Origin: Ceraceosorus guamensis
Taxonomy: Eukaryota; Basidiomycota; Exobasidiomycetes; Ceraceosorales; Ceraceosoraceae
NCBI RefSeq assembly: GCF_003144195.1
Contig: NW_020290007.1
Coordinates: 315,556 to 379,555, forward strand
DNA length: 64,000 nucleotides
Reading direction: 5' to 3'
Shown here: one piece after another, positions 41,322 through 53,871 of the stretch
How the letters are laid out: each line of letters opens with the position of its first letter
Position numbering within the stretch: position 1 is the stretch's first letter
Made by a program: the position numbers and the translations under genes
The notes under the pieces: generated by a model
What the model was told of the DNA's origin: nothing
The model's input: the letters and a program-made list of their open reading frames with translations, nothing else
Database searches by the model: none

Positions 41322-44300
41322 ATGACCACTCAGCATCACGTAGGGGAGGGCTACAGCCAGCGTAATCCAGTGCCCACCATCGAGCGCTTCCGTCAAGAAG
41401 AGGAAGCTAGAGAAAGAGCAGCGGCAGCCAACGCTACTCAAACCGCTCAAAGCGCTGCTGAAGAAGCTGCTCCCTCGAAGCAAGTGCCCCCTCCTGTGCC
41501 TGCAAAGGAGGAGAAGAGTACGCCAGAGAACGACCCTGCCGTCGACAAGGGAGGAGCTCGATCCGGTTCTGGTGGAGGTGCTGATGAGAAGGAGCGTTTA
41601 AAGCGCGCCGCTCAGCCTCCTCAGGAGAAGCCCACTGACTTCGTTGCCAAGGGCAAGAGGTGAGTGCAGAAGCAGCTCCATACTGCAGCGGCTCAAGGGG
41701 TTTGCTTTGTATGCATCCACTTGTGAAATAAGCGCCCTCTTGACTCTTTCAGACGGGTCAAAGACCCGACTACTGGCGCTGATGTGGAGATTGAAGATCA
41801 AAAGCCGTTCAACCTGCATCCCGATCAGCTCGAATCTAAGAAGCCATCTGCAGAGGCCAACAGCTTCAGCGGGCGTCTGCCTACTAGTGCAGATGCCTAC
41901 CGTACCCTTCTAACAGCTCCAATCGGTGCACCGCCTACCAATGTGCTGCTTCAGCCTTTCCCAGCCCCCCTCGACTCCGAAGGGCTGGCCAAGCTGCGAG
42001 GCAACTTTAGGAACTTGGGCATCGCACTTGGAGTGGCGATGTGAGTACAGCGCGGTATGACCTGGCGATCACAAAAAGCGGGCCTCACTCTTTCGTCTTC
42101 TTCTCAGGTCCGTCGTGTGGTTCATGACTGCCTTTGGAGCAGGTTACTGGAGGTTCTTTGTCCGTTCGATCCTCATTGGAGGTGTCGGTCTGGGCGGCGG
42201 AGCTGCGCTCGGTCTCGCCGCAAACAAGATCGAGACGGATCTGAAGCAGGTTCGAGCTCAGATGGCCACACAGCGTGGTCAGGGATTCTCTCCTAAAGAG
42301 CCTTGCCTTCCTGAAGGTGTGGAGTGGATCAATGCAGTCATTGCGACAGTGTGGAAACAGATCGACCCAGCCATCTTTGCAACGCTGGCTGATACTATCG
42401 AAGACGTTATGCAAGCTGTAAGTTGATCTCTCACGTTGCTGCTTGAGCACAACGAAACTATGTGGCTTAATTGGAACGCTTTGCTTCCGACAGAGTCTGC
42501 CCGGTTTCATTGAGGCTGTAAAGATCAGCGATCTTACGCACGGAGATGCCGACTCCGCCCTGCGCTTCACGCACTTCAGAGCTCTCGCTGATAAGCAGGG
42601 CGACCGCGAGTACCCCCGCGAAGAGTGGATTGACCAAGGAAAGAAGCCTAGCCCCTCGGCTGACGATAAAGCTGGAGAGAAGCCCAAGCCTGTCGAGAAT
42701 GACGCTGATGGCGATGGCATTGCTGATGAAGACGAGGTGAGTCCAGCCAAGAAGGGCGTCAAGAATGGTTCAAGCTTTGCTGATATGGCATTGCCTCGAG
42801 TGCTCAGTCGGGCGACTTCCTCAACCTCGAGGTCGGCTTCGTCCTCATGAAGCGACCTGACCAAAAGGCTAAGGCTGCAAGTCTTCAAATCTCCTTCTTC
42901 TTGGGAGCGCTGAGTGAGTTTGGCTTGCACGCGATTGGGTTTGCACGCTGTCTGATGGTCGTCTTCTCGTCCGCTAGACTTGTTCCGCTTCCCTTTCAAC
43001 GTCTGGGCCGAAGTGACAGGTCTCAGTGGTGTGGTGCGCTTGCGAGTGCAATTCGTGGCCGCTGCGCCCTTCGTTCGGTGCGTCCATGAGAAGCGAGGTC
43101 AAAGTCAAAGATGAAGGCCACTGACACTCTCTGAACCAATCGTCGACCGTTCATAGCAACGTCACAATTTCCCTCATGGGCGTGCCAGACGTCGCTGTCA
43201 ATGTGGTTCCGGGCAGCAGGGCGCTTCCTAATGTCTTGGGTACGTCATAGAATGAGACTGTTCCGATACAACGCGTGCTTATCCTTCAACTTGTGTTTCT
43301 CGTCAGATCTTCCCATGGTTTCGGGTTTCGTCAAGTCGGCTATCGCAGCTGCCTGCGCAGAGTACTGCGCGCCCAAGAGCCTCACCATGAATGTAGGAGA
43401 CATGCTGGCAGGCGCGCCGGCAAACTCTGACGTCGATGCAGTGGGAGTGCTTGTCGTGCACATTCAGCGTGGCATTGACCTCAGCGCCCAAGACGCCAGT
43501 GGATCAAGCGACCCGTACGTCATCGTCTCTCTCGCCAAGTTTGGCAAGCCTCTATACTCTTCTCGAATCATCTTCGAGGACCTGAACCCGAACTTCAACG
43601 AGTATGCATTTGTTCCTGTCACCTTGGATGATCTACGTAACAACGAGGTCCTTTCTATCCAGCTGTGGGACTCCGACCAGCGCACAGCTGACGACATCGT
43701 CGGCCGCATCTCTCGCGACGTGCGAGACCTTACCAAAGGAGAAACGAAGAATCGCATGGTCGACTACGAAGATCCCCTCAAGGGCTTCGAGGAAGCGGAC
43801 AAGATGCAGGGCTCTCTCAAGTGGCGTGGGGGTTGGTTCGAGAAGAAGGAATTTGATCGTCTGCTCTTCGAACAGGCTGAGGCTCGCCGCAAGGAGAAGA
43901 TGACTGAAGTTGAGAAGAAGGCGAAGGAGGCTGAAGTCAAGGCTGCACAGGAGAAGGCGAAAAAGGAGGGCAAAGCTGTCGAAGACACCGAACTTACCGC
44001 ACTCAACACTCCTCCTAGCCCGGAGTACCCGACAGGCGTACTTCAAATTGTTGTCCATCACATTGTCGGTCTCGAAGAGCGCGAGGTGGAGAAGGGTGTC
44101 AGCGGCAAGGCACGCGAGTCAGGCGCCAGCGGTCAGGATGTCGAGGAAAAGGACCTTGAGCTCAGGCTGCCCTCAGGATACATCGAGCTCGCCATTGATG
44201 ATTCCATCGTCTACAAGACCCGCACCAAGATGGCGACGAACATGCCCATCTTTGAGGCCAAGACGGAGAATGTTGTGCGCGACTGGACGAAATCGGAGGT

Positions 44301-45294
44301 GCGCCTCATCGTGCGCGACGCCCGCACGCGCGAGCTCGACCCTATCATGGGCATTGCGCAGATCAACCTCAAGGAAGTATTCGAGAATGAGTCCTCAGTG
44401 CAGCGCTACTTTGCGATCTCTGACGGCATCGGATACGGCAAAATTCAGGCTACACTGATCTGGCGCTCCCTCAAACTCAAGGAGGACATTCCTGTCTCGC
44501 TGCTTGGCGCTGACACCGCGACCGTCGAGCTTCTGAGCGCCATCTCCATCGACGTGGACGAGGAGCACGAGTCATTGCGTAATCAAAAGATCTCCGTCAC
44601 TACCGGTGACGTCACGCAAAAGCTCAGTGCCATTCGCAAGCAAGAAGACTTGTCTATCGGAGATGATGAGGCGGAGAACGGGGCATTGGCTCGCTTGCCT
44701 GTCTACGACAGACACGCGTCGACCCTCGCCTTTAGCTTCGGCGGAGGCATCAAGCTCGGCCCGTTCGGAGGCAAAGTGGACGCTGTCGCCGTCGTCTCTT
44801 TGCTAGACCTCGAAGACGAGGAGATATACGAGCTTGATATTCCCCTGCTCGCTGGCGACAAGCTTGGCACCCTTGCTCGCAATCACATTGATGACTGGAC
44901 GCTCGAAACACACAAGGCGCAAGAAATTGGCAAGCTGAAGGTGAAGGTTCGCGTCGATCCGGGCCTGGACGGAAATCACGCTGCTGTTGCGAAGGGACAA
45001 GTGCGTCGCCACGAGCAAGAAGTGTACGAGCGCTTGGTGGGCATGCCAGAGACTGCCGAGAAGAACGCGCACGCCGACGATGATGGAGTCATCGACCGCA
45101 AGGAGCAGAAGGCTATCGACAGAGCCAAGACGGATGCTCTGCATGCCAGACACCGAGGAGCGTATGGATACGCACCCGTCAGGACTGGTGCGTGGGCCAA
45201 ACAGGGTGTCAAGGACCGTGTCAGACGTTACTCGCTCAAGCTGCGCGGAAAGGACACCAAGGAACGTCAGGTCGCTTCGGAGACGGGCGCCTGA
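41322..45294 (+). CDS. SMP- and C2-domain membrane tether (Mug190/tricalbin type)
   Basis: Eight exons: 41322-41659, 41753-42040, 42108-42417, 42494-42736, 42808-42913, 42978-43077, 43157-43239 and 43307-45294; 1,151 residues. A polar head of ~190 residues is followed by a hairpin-like membrane region (around LGIALGVAMSVVWFMTAFGA and ILIGGVGLGGGAALGLA). An SMP lipid-transfer domain follows (VEWINAVIATVWKQIDPAIF to LTMNVGDMLAG). A first C2 domain starts at VGVLVVHIQRGIDLSAQD with SSDPYVIVSL and WDSDQRTADDIVG. A long charged helix and a second C2 domain (YPTGVLQIVVHHIVGLEER, with an insert) come next. The layout matches ER tethers that bring the ER to the plasma membrane and move lipids. A DADGDGIADEDE loop is inserted inside the SMP domain. 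Confidence 0.88.
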
Positions 45295-45915
45295 GCTTGG
45301 ATCGAGCATCTGACGCGGAAGTTTCCTGCGCGTCTACTCTTGCATCTTCCACCCAACAGATGGCTCACAGGCCGCGTGCTACGATGAGATACACAGACTT
45401 GAAGCTGCGTGATGAATATGATGATTGTTTTCTTGTGCATGGTCATTCTGCACTGTCGCAGATATCCTGACTCTCGTCCCGAATCGAGTCTTGAACCTGA
45501 GTCAGAATCAAGAATGCCTGTCGGCAGAAAGCCGAAGTCCTTATCACGTGTGGGCGCACGAAGGAAGTCTGCACGATTCGTGATTGCATGCCGCTCGCGT
45601 GTGGCGGCCGAGATCACCGGCTGCGTTTTTTCGAACTCTTACGCTGACGCCTGCGCAAGCGGCGTGAGGAACCGCCTCGGCAGTCAGCAGCCTCGACGCG
45701 CACGGCCTCCACAGCAGAGCTGCATGGAGACAGCAGCAGCCATCCCGTCAGTCCTGCATGCGCAGAGGCCTATCGGAGTCGATCGACCGGCCGTCGACGG
45801 CTGGACCTTTCAGCCAGACCCTCTGACACACCCTCTTCTTCTCGCCAATCGCCCACTTTCGGCACACCTATCATCCCTTCCATCCCGTCCCATCCAATCC
45901 TATCCTGTGCACAAG
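45295..45915. other. intergenic region, PGI1 promoter
   Basis: Holds the 3' flank of the C2-domain gene and the PGI1 promoter. A GACTC/GAATC cluster (ctgactctcgtcccgaatcgagtcttgaacctgagtcag) lies near 45467-45515. No separate gene. Confidence 0.5.
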
Positions 45916-47800
45916 ATGACTTCAAACCACCTCGCCACTGAGCTGCCAAGCTGGTCGAAGCTGCAGCAGCTGCACGACACCAAAGGGGCCAAGTACGATC
46001 TGCGTCAAGCGTTCAAAGCTGACCCCAAGCGGTTTGAGAAGTATTCTGAGCAGTTCAAGGGAACAAAGACTGATGCATCTCTGCTCGTCGACTACTCCAA
46101 GAATCTCATCGATGATGAAGTGTTGAAGACCTTGCTCGACTTGGCCCGCGAGGCCAAGGTGGAGGAGCAGAGGGATGCCATGTATGCCGGAGTGAAGGTC
46201 AACTCTTCTGAAGGTCGCTCTGTTCTTCACATTGCTCTGCGAGACCTGCCCGAGAAGTTCAAGTCCAAGGCAGAAGGTGTGGACGAGGTCAAACCCGAAC
46301 TGGAGCACATCAAGGCCTTCTCTGACGCAGTGCGCTCCGGTTCACACAAGGGCTACAGCGGCAAGCAGATCAAGTCCATCGTCAACATCGGTATCGGAGG
46401 ATCTAACCTAGGCCCTCTGATGGTGACTCAAGCACTCAAGCCCTATGCCAAAAAGGATCTCGAGGCTCATTACGTCTCCAACATTGATGGCACTCACTTG
46501 GCCGAGGCTCTGCGCGCTTGCGACCCAGAGACCACAGTCTTCATCATTGCGTCCAAGACCTTCACTACTCAAGAGACCATCACCAACGCAAATTCTGCAC
46601 GTGACTGGTTCTTGAAAACTGCCAAGGATGAGAGCCACATCTCGAAGCACTTCGTTGCGCTTTCAACCAACGTGAAGGAAGCGACTGCCTTTGGAATCGA
46701 CAAGGCCAACATGTTCAAGTTTTGGGACTGGGTCGGTGGACGATACTCCTTGTGGTCTGCTATCGGTCTCAGCATTGCCATCGTGATTGGCTACGAGAAT
46801 TTTGAGCAGCTCTTGCTCGGCGCGCATGAGCTCGATGTGCACTTCAAAGAGGCGCCCTTGGAGAAGAACATTCCAGTCCTCCTTGCTACCATTGGCATCT
46901 GGTAGGTTGCACACTTTTCACGCTCTGCTGTGCTGAAATCTCACCTCACATCAATTGGCCTTCTTGACAGGTACAACAATTTCTTTGATGCTCAATCCTA
47001 CGCTCAGCTGCCTTATGACCAGTACATGCACAGGTTCGCTGCCTACTTTCAGCAGGTGAGATGCAACGGGTCGCGGGAGCCTGCCGGATTCTCAGGCTGA
47101 CTCAGAACATCGCGATCGCGTTCAGGCAAGCATGGAGTCTCTTGGCAAAGGCGTCACAAAGAATGGCAAACGAGTCGACTACCAGACTGGTGAAGTGCTT
47201 TGGGGCGAGCCCGGCACTGATGGTCAAGTGAGTGCATAAACCTTTTTGCTCGCGCCGAATTCGAAGAGCTGACGCAAGTTCTCCACCTTCTCGTCACCCT
47301 AGCACGCATTCTACCAGCTCATTCACCAAGGCACTAAGCTGATTCCTTGCGACTTCATTGCTCCTATTGAGACTCAGAATCCCCTGGGCAAACATCACGA
47401 CATTCTCTTGTCCAACTTCTTCGCTCAGCCCGAGGCTCTTGCATTTGGCAAGACGGCCGAAGAGGCCAAGGGCGAGTTGAGCGCCCAAGATCAGTCCAAC
47501 GACTTCTTGATTCAGAGCAAGATCTTTACGGGTAACAGACCAACGAACAGCATCTTGGCTCAAAAGATCACTCCTGCCACTCTGGGTGCTCTGATAGCTT
47601 TGTACGAGCACAAGATTGCTGTGCAAGGTTTCATCTGGAACGTCAATGCCTACGATCAGTTCGGCGTCGAGCTGGGCAAGGTGCTCGCGAAGAAAATTTT
47701 GCCTGCTTTGGAAGCTGGAGATCCCAACAAGCCTGGTGATCACGACTCCAGCACCTCTGGCCTCATCTCTTACTACCTAAAGAATAGAAAAGGTCACTGA
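45916..47800 (+). CDS. PGI1: glucose-6-phosphate isomerase
   Basis: Four exons: 45916-46901, 46971-47055, 47126-47227 and 47303-47800; 556 residues, the usual fungal length. The enzyme interconverts glucose 6-phosphate and fructose 6-phosphate in the cytosol. Signature one is [20 protein letters not shown] (near residue 265-285). The phosphate-binding [13 protein letters not shown] and SKTFTTQET segments are present, and signature two reads [20 protein letters not shown]. The Trp usually found after DQ is Phe here, which the family pattern allows. The start fits the family N-terminus ([12 protein letters not shown]). The first three-quarters of the enzyme before intron 1 is one long exon. Confidence 0.97.
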
Positions 47801-48187
47801 CTAGCTGCGTCTTTGGACGAACCGCGCGTTACCTCCAGAGGCAAAATGTGATTTTGCCTCCTTTCCACACCATGGCCACGATCGCAATTGCAACATTGAA
47901 ATCAGATTACAGCCCATCGAAGAATCATGCTTGATGTGTACCTGTTTGACGAGAACCGTGAGGCATGACACGTACTTCACTGAGCTTCGCGTCTACATGA
48001 CTTGTTTGACTTTGGAGTAGCATTTAATGGTGGTTCAGAGTACAACGTCAAAATGCGACAAGGTCCTCTCGAATAACAGATGTCGGCGCATCGCCGCCGC
48101 CGTCGACAATTGATCGAGGCGTACGTGCGTCCTTTCGCGTTCTTCTACTGGCCATTTCAGACTCTGTCAGAAGCTTGGCCGATCAGA
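47801..48187. other. convergent spacer
   Basis: 3' flanks of PGI1 and the mitochondrial ribosomal protein gene. A short hairpin-like sequence, gaggcaaaatgtgattttgcctc, lies near 47839-47861 soon after the PGI1 stop and may mark its 3' end. Confidence 0.45.
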
Positions 48188-49504
48188 TCAAGTTCTGATG
48201 TCTCCACGCCGCAAGAAAGGTATACCGAGTCCGCTGAGTAGGAGACGGGCCTTCTCGGTGGCGTGTGGGCCTCTCAGATTGGTGACAATGTCGATCTGCA
48301 AGTGTGGAGGGAGCGAGACGGCAAGCAGTCACAACCGAACAGTGCAGATCGAGGACGGGTCAGGACTGCGTGGGACGGTGCGCGGTGAAGGACAAGACTC
48401 ACCTGAGCACCGAGACCTTTGCCAGAGTAAGCGTCCCAGTTGACCTCTGTGCCTGGCCAGAGTCGCATTGCTTCCGGCGTCAAGCCTAAAGAGACGACGC
48501 CGGATTGAGCGGCCGGAGAACGCGCAGGAGCCGAAGCGGGTGGTAGAGCGTATCCAGAAAAAGTCCGCACCCGAGGTAGAACGAAGGTGGAGAGCTGAGC
48601 ACAGGGGCAGCCGAGACGGGGTCAGTCGGACGTTGGATAGCATGAGACGCGTGGAAAGCGGACATGAACTGACTTGATCAATAACTTCGAGAGCCACGGG
48701 AGCTGGCAAGACCGCGGTGACGCCTACCGGCATGCCTGGTCTGACCCTGAAACTAGCAGCCCTAGTCGAGCTCTTGACGACCCTGATGTAGCCTTTGCCG
48801 CCTGGATGCTCTAAATTGATGCCCTTGTCGGCCAAGCTTCCCAGTACCCTTGCTCCCGTAATAGCTCTAAGCTGAGCAATGACTGGTACCAAAAGTTGTT
48901 TGTTGCTCACCGCGTCTTTGACGAAGACGGAGAAATGTAACCTCTCGATGCGAGGAAGGTCTTCGGATGCGTCGTATGCTGATGGAGGTTTTTGAGCGGG
49001 TGCAAGTCTTCGATTACCTCTGGGTGGTCTTTGCGGCCTGTGTTGCGTGTAAGGCGAAGCGGGATCCCAGCCTCTCGACGCTGTGGATGTCACCCCACCA
49101 TGCTCCAGATCTTTCGCTCGAAGAGCTTCGTCACTCGAAGGAGTCAGATTTTGAGGGTCGTAGGTCATGTAGAGAAGTAGCGGAGAAAGCGTACGGTTGT
49201 AGTGCTCGCTCAGACGATTGAGCTGAGTCGGACCTATCTCGACAGGCGTGTGAGCTAGACGTGTAGTGCTAGATGACGAAGAAGGTGCTGCAGATGGTGC
49301 TGCAGCAGAAGCTGACGGAATCGCTGCCCGCAAGGAGGACTCAGAAGAGGTACTTTTTGTTGCTGAAGCGCCTGGGACACCAGAAGTGGCGGCTGCCTCC
49401 GTGGCAGGAGCCGAAGCAAGCCACCTCTTGCTGCTGGAGCCAAAGACTTGACGGGCGCTTCGCGCGAAGCCGTGTGTAAGGCTAGAGCTTGTGACGGACG
49501 CCAT
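48188..49504 (-). CDS. MRPL7: mitochondrial ribosomal protein uL5m (MRPL7)
   Basis: Three exons on the minus strand: 49504-48674, 48594-48403 and 48295-48188; 376 residues, all phase 0. Residues 1-75 are Ser/Ala-rich with Arg and no acids at the start, a mitochondrial presequence. The uL5 core includes LHFSVFVKDAVSNKQLLVPV, RVLGSLADKGINLEH, VALEVIDQ-LSTFVLPRVRTF, SGVVSLGLTPEAMRLWPGTE and a last exon IDIVTNLRGPHATEKARLLL ending GIPFLRR. uL5 sits in the central protuberance of the large mitoribosomal subunit and contacts the rRNA there. The first donor is GTCAGT rather than the usual GTGAGT. The C-terminal match to uL5 confirms the short last exon. Confidence 0.88.
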
Positions 49505-50010
49505 GACAATGGAATTGGTGGGAAACGGCGTATTGCAATGACGTGCAGTGATGCCTCAGCGATGCGAAAGATGGCGGATCCGACGCAATTTGGAGCCTGA
49601 GCGGTGAAGCTTGAAGGAATTCTCTGGTCGTGAGTCGTGAGTGGTGGTGGTATTTGGTTTTCGTCTGCCAAGCTCGCATGCGCGAAGGCTTTGCTCACGC
49701 GGCACAGCTTTATCGCACGAGAAAGCGATATCAGCTCTGGGCGACGCGACGCTCGGACCTTGCCGCGTCAGCTTCAACGACTCGATTTCATTGATGGTTG
49801 TGTGTACTCACATCAGGGCTACACCAACGTTTCTGATGGGGGCCTTCGCTACTCATCCTCATCTGTACACCTTTGGCCTGCCTATTCTGCTCGGAACTGC
49901 CGCTTGATCTCTGGCATTGCGTATAGGACGTTTGACGGCCAACCCAACGACTCTCTGTGCTTGGTCTCACAGTACACTCGTCGACTCACTCACATCAAGG
50001 TTCGCCCATC
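49505..50010. other. divergent promoter region of MRPL7 and PUP3
   Basis: About 500 bases. It includes gtcgtgagtcgtgagtgg at 49627-49644, a short copy of the GAGTC motif. No gene is visible. Confidence 0.5.
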
Positions 50011-51003
50011 ATGTCGATTATGGAGTACAACGGAGGTTCAGTGGTGGCCATGAGGGGAAAGAATTGCGTGGCCATCGCTTCTGATCTGCGCATCGGACAA
50101 CAAGCTCTCACCCTGGCTTGCAACCATGACAAGGTGTTTCCGATTACTCAGAGGTGTTACATTGGCATGCCAGGATTGGCTAGCGATACCGAGACGCTGA
50201 GGCAGAGATTCAGGCGAGTGCGCCCATCCCTCCAAAGGGATACTCTCGAAAGGACTGGGCTAATGGCTTGTGTGCGCACCCCCTTGACAGATACCGCACT
50301 AGCATGTACCAGCTGAAGGAAGAGAGGGAGATCGAGCCAGAGACATTTGCCCATCTGGTCAGCTCAACTCTGTACGAGAAGCGGTGAGTGTCCGCTCTCG
50401 AATGTCCATACCTATTGCACGGCTCAGCAGCTCATATGTCGTGCCTTCCTGCTCCTAGGTTCGGACCTTACTTCATCGAGCCCGTGATTGCAGGTCTCTC
50501 AGGCCCAGACTCCAAGACACCCAATGAGCCTTTCATCGCAGCTGCGGATCTCATTGGATGCTTGAACTTCGCAAAGGACTTTGTAGTTGCGGGTACTGCT
50601 TCGGACAAGCTCTTTGGTATGGCCGAAGGTCTGTGGGAGGAGGACTTGGTGAGTTTTCTAGACTGTGCAGCTGTACCTAGCGAGGGACCCCCACCACTTG
50701 GGCGATGTGGGTCTCTTGACGCGTACTCTCTCGGCTTACTTCTGAGCTTTTCCACCCGCACTTCTCGACAGGAACCTGACGAGCTGTTCGAGACTATCTC
50801 TCAAACATTGCTGGGCGCGCTAGAGAGGGACGCTCTGTCGGGCTGGGGAGCCATCGTAAGAGTGATGTGAGTTCCGATGGTAGATGGTCAAGATTTCAAG
50901 ACGAGCGATCGAGCTGACTCTGGTGCGCGCCGCTTTGTTCGCACAATCGATTAGCACCCCCGACAAGGTCATTGAGAGGACTTTGAGAGCCAGGATGGAC
51001 TAA
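50011..51003 (+). CDS. PUP3: proteasome subunit beta type-3
   Basis: Five exons: 50011-50213, 50291-50383, 50459-50648, 50772-50866 and 50955-51003; 209 residues. Intron 1 uses a GC donor (CAG|GCGAGT); the nearby GT would shift the frame into a stop, while the GC joint gives the family sequence RQRFRYRTSMYQLKEERE. The N-terminus MSIMEYNGGSVVAMRGKNCV has no catalytic Thr and no propeptide, as expected of the inactive beta-3 subunit. Later segments RFGPYFIEPVIAGL and FVVAGTASDKLFGMAEGLWE are typical. The protein is part of both beta rings of the 20S core. Confidence 0.95.
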
Positions 51004-51744
51004 GTGGGATGTCTCCAGAGCTCGAGACGAGAGGGCAAGACCAGCATCTTCTCGTTCGAGCTGGAGAATAGAAATACGATGCTCATCATGATCCCTCATC
51101 ACTTGATCATCGCTGTCTGATCAGCAGTCTCTCCAAGATGAATGCGTCTGTACCATGATTGCACCAGTGTTGTGCCTTCCGCGAGAGTCAAGGAGTTCTC
51201 GCTTGGGCGATCTGCGGCCGGATGCGCATCTCGCACGCTTGCGAAGTGCATCATCCATGAGATGTCTGAGGCTTTGCATGCCTTGTTGCTATCGCCGCCT
51301 TCCGGATGGTAACGCCGCTCTCCTATTTCTTAGGATAGCCCTGCTCGCTTTCACGCGAGGGCTGGTAAAGGCTCGCGACTCTCGCTTTGCACGAGGGAGA
51401 AGCCCAAGCTGAATACCCTCATAACGCATAGAGTCGCTGGTGATGTTTGCGACACGATCTGGTATCCATGTAATCAACGATCTGAGCCGTCCACATGACT
51501 CGATCCACGATCTCAGGGGCGAAAGCGCGGGCTCGATGTCTGATCAAGACACCACACTAAATCTCATGGCCATAGAATTGCATGGGAGAAGTCGACGTCA
51601 ATAGAGGCATTGGCGCGACGTATGTGGGAGTAGAGTGACACAAGAGCCAGAAGTACACGTCTAGAGACAGACGCTGAGGTGCGATCAATGATGGCAGGAG
51701 ATGAAGGAAAGCACTGTTTGTGCGCTCTCGTCTTCTCAAACCTT
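51004..51744. other. convergent intergenic spacer
   Basis: 3' flanks of PUP3 and RPL17. Short open frames only; nothing recognisable. Confidence 0.5.
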
Positions 51745-53105
51745 TTAGGCTGAAGGAGCAGCGGGCAGAACGCGAGCGTTGGCGATTCTCTTTTGAGCCA
51801 ATTGTCTCTTGTTGAGACGAGGGGCGAGAGAAGAGTCGAGAGCTGCCTTGGGAACTTCTGCAGGTGGCTCGGACTGTAGCCGTGGAAGAAAGGTCTGTAA
51901 GTATGCTGATGTTTCCCCATGACCTGGCTGCACTCCCCCTTCGGGTAGCACTCACCAAGAGAATCTCAACGTGGCAAGGGTGTCCTTGATATGGGTTGAT
52001 ACGACCGTGTGCTCTGTATGTGCGACGACGAGTCTTGGGCGCTTGGTTGACAACAATGTTGCGGATGACGAGATCCTCAGTCTCCAGTCCCTTGGCCTCA
52101 GCGTTGGCCTCAGCGTTCTTGAGAAGGTTGGTCAAGAACTTGATAGACTTGACAGGCCAGCGACCTGGGTTTCGGCATGACGCGAAGAGCATCAGTACGA
52201 GGTGACACTTGTGCTTATTGTTGCACTGAAAGACCTCTCCCGCATGCATCACTTCTTCAAGGGCATCCTCTTGACCGATTCAAGAGACTTGCAGGGCGCT
52301 TCTAGCAAGGCTACAGTCCAGTACCTTCCTCTCCCCGTGTGCCCCTTTCCGCTGCATGTTTGTGTTCCTGACTACCTTCTTACTCAAAAATCAACTGGCC
52401 CTCCAGCCCCGCCTCCCAGACCAAACGACTCACCCTGAGAGGTCTTGAACTCCTTTGCCTGCTGAGTACGTCCCACACCGCCGTTGAATCGGCGGAAAGG
52501 AATGCACCTCTTGTGGTCGGAAACATCGCCAAGGTAAGTCAAAGCCTTGGAAAGCTTCATGCCAGAGACGGCAGCTGCCGTCTCCCTGGTGTTCTTGAAG
52601 TGAACACGGAGGTAGGAACCGCGAGACTTGACAGTCTTCTCGGCCACCTTGGAATCGTCGAAAGAGTAACGAACCTGCCAGGTGCAGAGTAAATTCAGTA
52701 AGCAGACCGAAGGCGCATTACTCGTTTCCGAAGAGGTGCATTGCCTCGCCTTGGAGCAGCGGAAAGAGGCTTTAAGAGGTGGCCAAACAGCGTCCTTCCT
52801 CTTCGCCGTTCTCGACTGTCCCGGGCTCAAGACATCCAAGACATCCAAGCTCCTAGCGCATGCCCCCATCCAGTACTCCACACGGGCACCTCTCTCTCGC
52901 ATTATATCCTCCATGCAGTAGCCACCATGTAATGTGGTATGCTGCACGAATCCCTCCTTCAGACCTCGCTCGCTTTACCAGTCATGCCTTCTGCCACTCG
53001 GCCACAAGATTGCGTGCAACGACTACTGCATGCCTTCGCGCTGCCAGTCTGCGGGGAGGCGGCCGTCGAGTAGACCAGCGGGCATGGAAAGCAGATACTC
53101 ACCAT
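51745..53105 (-). CDS. RPL17: 60S ribosomal protein uL22 (RPL17)
   Basis: Four exons on the minus strand: 53105-53103, 52674-52434, 52164-51956 and 51873-51745; 193 residues. The first coding exon is the ATG alone; its intron (53102-52675) is 428 nt, the longest in the window. The protein begins [20 protein letters not shown], continues with [52 protein letters not shown] and [20 protein letters not shown], and ends with a basic tail. uL22 lines the peptide exit tunnel of the cytosolic large subunit. A long first intron is common in fungal ribosomal protein genes and often matters for regulation; I looked for C/D-box snoRNA signals inside it and saw none that convinced me. Confidence 0.95.
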
Positions 53106-53871
53106 CTTGCAATCTTGAAGGGTGGGTCGGAATGGGGATGTTATAGTCCGTGATGGCCCGCGAGTTGCGAGAATCGAAGCAGTGACGAGTCTTGGAAGGT
53201 CACAGTCGGCATGCCGCCTTGCGTGCGCTGCGCTCCGCGCGCTTCTCCTTGTCGACTTTGCCTCGTGGCAAATTTTGAGCCCGGTCGCGCACTCGGCTCT
53301 GCTGCTGGGGATGGGCGCGCGCGCGCCCCTCAGATGAACCAGCACCCGTAGCCGCAGCGATGATGTGAGCACGTGACCTCTGCGTATGCACGCATTTCAT
53401 TTTGATTCATGATTCTTGATTCTTGCCGGACGTGTACGGGCTCCCGGCGCTCGGATGCACGGCTTGTGGTGGTATATAGCTCCACATCCGCTGTCTTGAG
53501 GCAATTGGACGCACAAGCCATGCAGTTCACGTTTGCACGCAGCGTCTGGACGGATGTTCCGCTGTACTTGTTCGCTCACCTGCCGACCAGTTCACTTGTG
53601 GCTTGTGACTCACGACTGTACACACGAATCACGAACTCTTGACTGTATCTTCCCATCTCTCACCCTCGTCGCGAGTGCTCAAGGCTACGTGGCGTTTTGC
53701 AAGTTAGCATGGATCGTAAGATGTAATGCGCATACAGTCGGAATCAGCATCGCAACTTCATCCTTTCGCGGCCTCATCCGAGCGCACCCTGCCTGTACGT
53801 CTTGCCTTCTTCGTTCTGACTAGACGTCAAAGCACGCATCCATCGCATTCTCGTCACCTCATAAGGTGGAG
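53106..53871. other. divergent promoter region of RPL17 and the UPS gene
   Basis: Contains gattcatgattcttgattcttg at 53404-53425 and a looser run of GACTC/GAATC words at 53600-53645. There is no supported gene. Confidence 0.5.
53404..53425 (+). repeat. (GATTCNT)n short array
   Basis: Three GATTC pentamers exactly 7 bases apart; the GATTC version of the repeat family seen across intergenic DNA. Confidence 0.75.

Noticed and set aside
45409-45915. N-terminal extension of glucose-6-phosphate isomerase by 169 codons
   Set aside because: The frame is open upstream, but the family N-terminus matches the ATG at 45916 and the extension includes a GAYTC repeat cluster.
52675-53102. C/D-box snoRNA in the RPL17 first intron
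   Set aside because: CTGA words occur, but I found no matching TGATGA box at a suitable distance.
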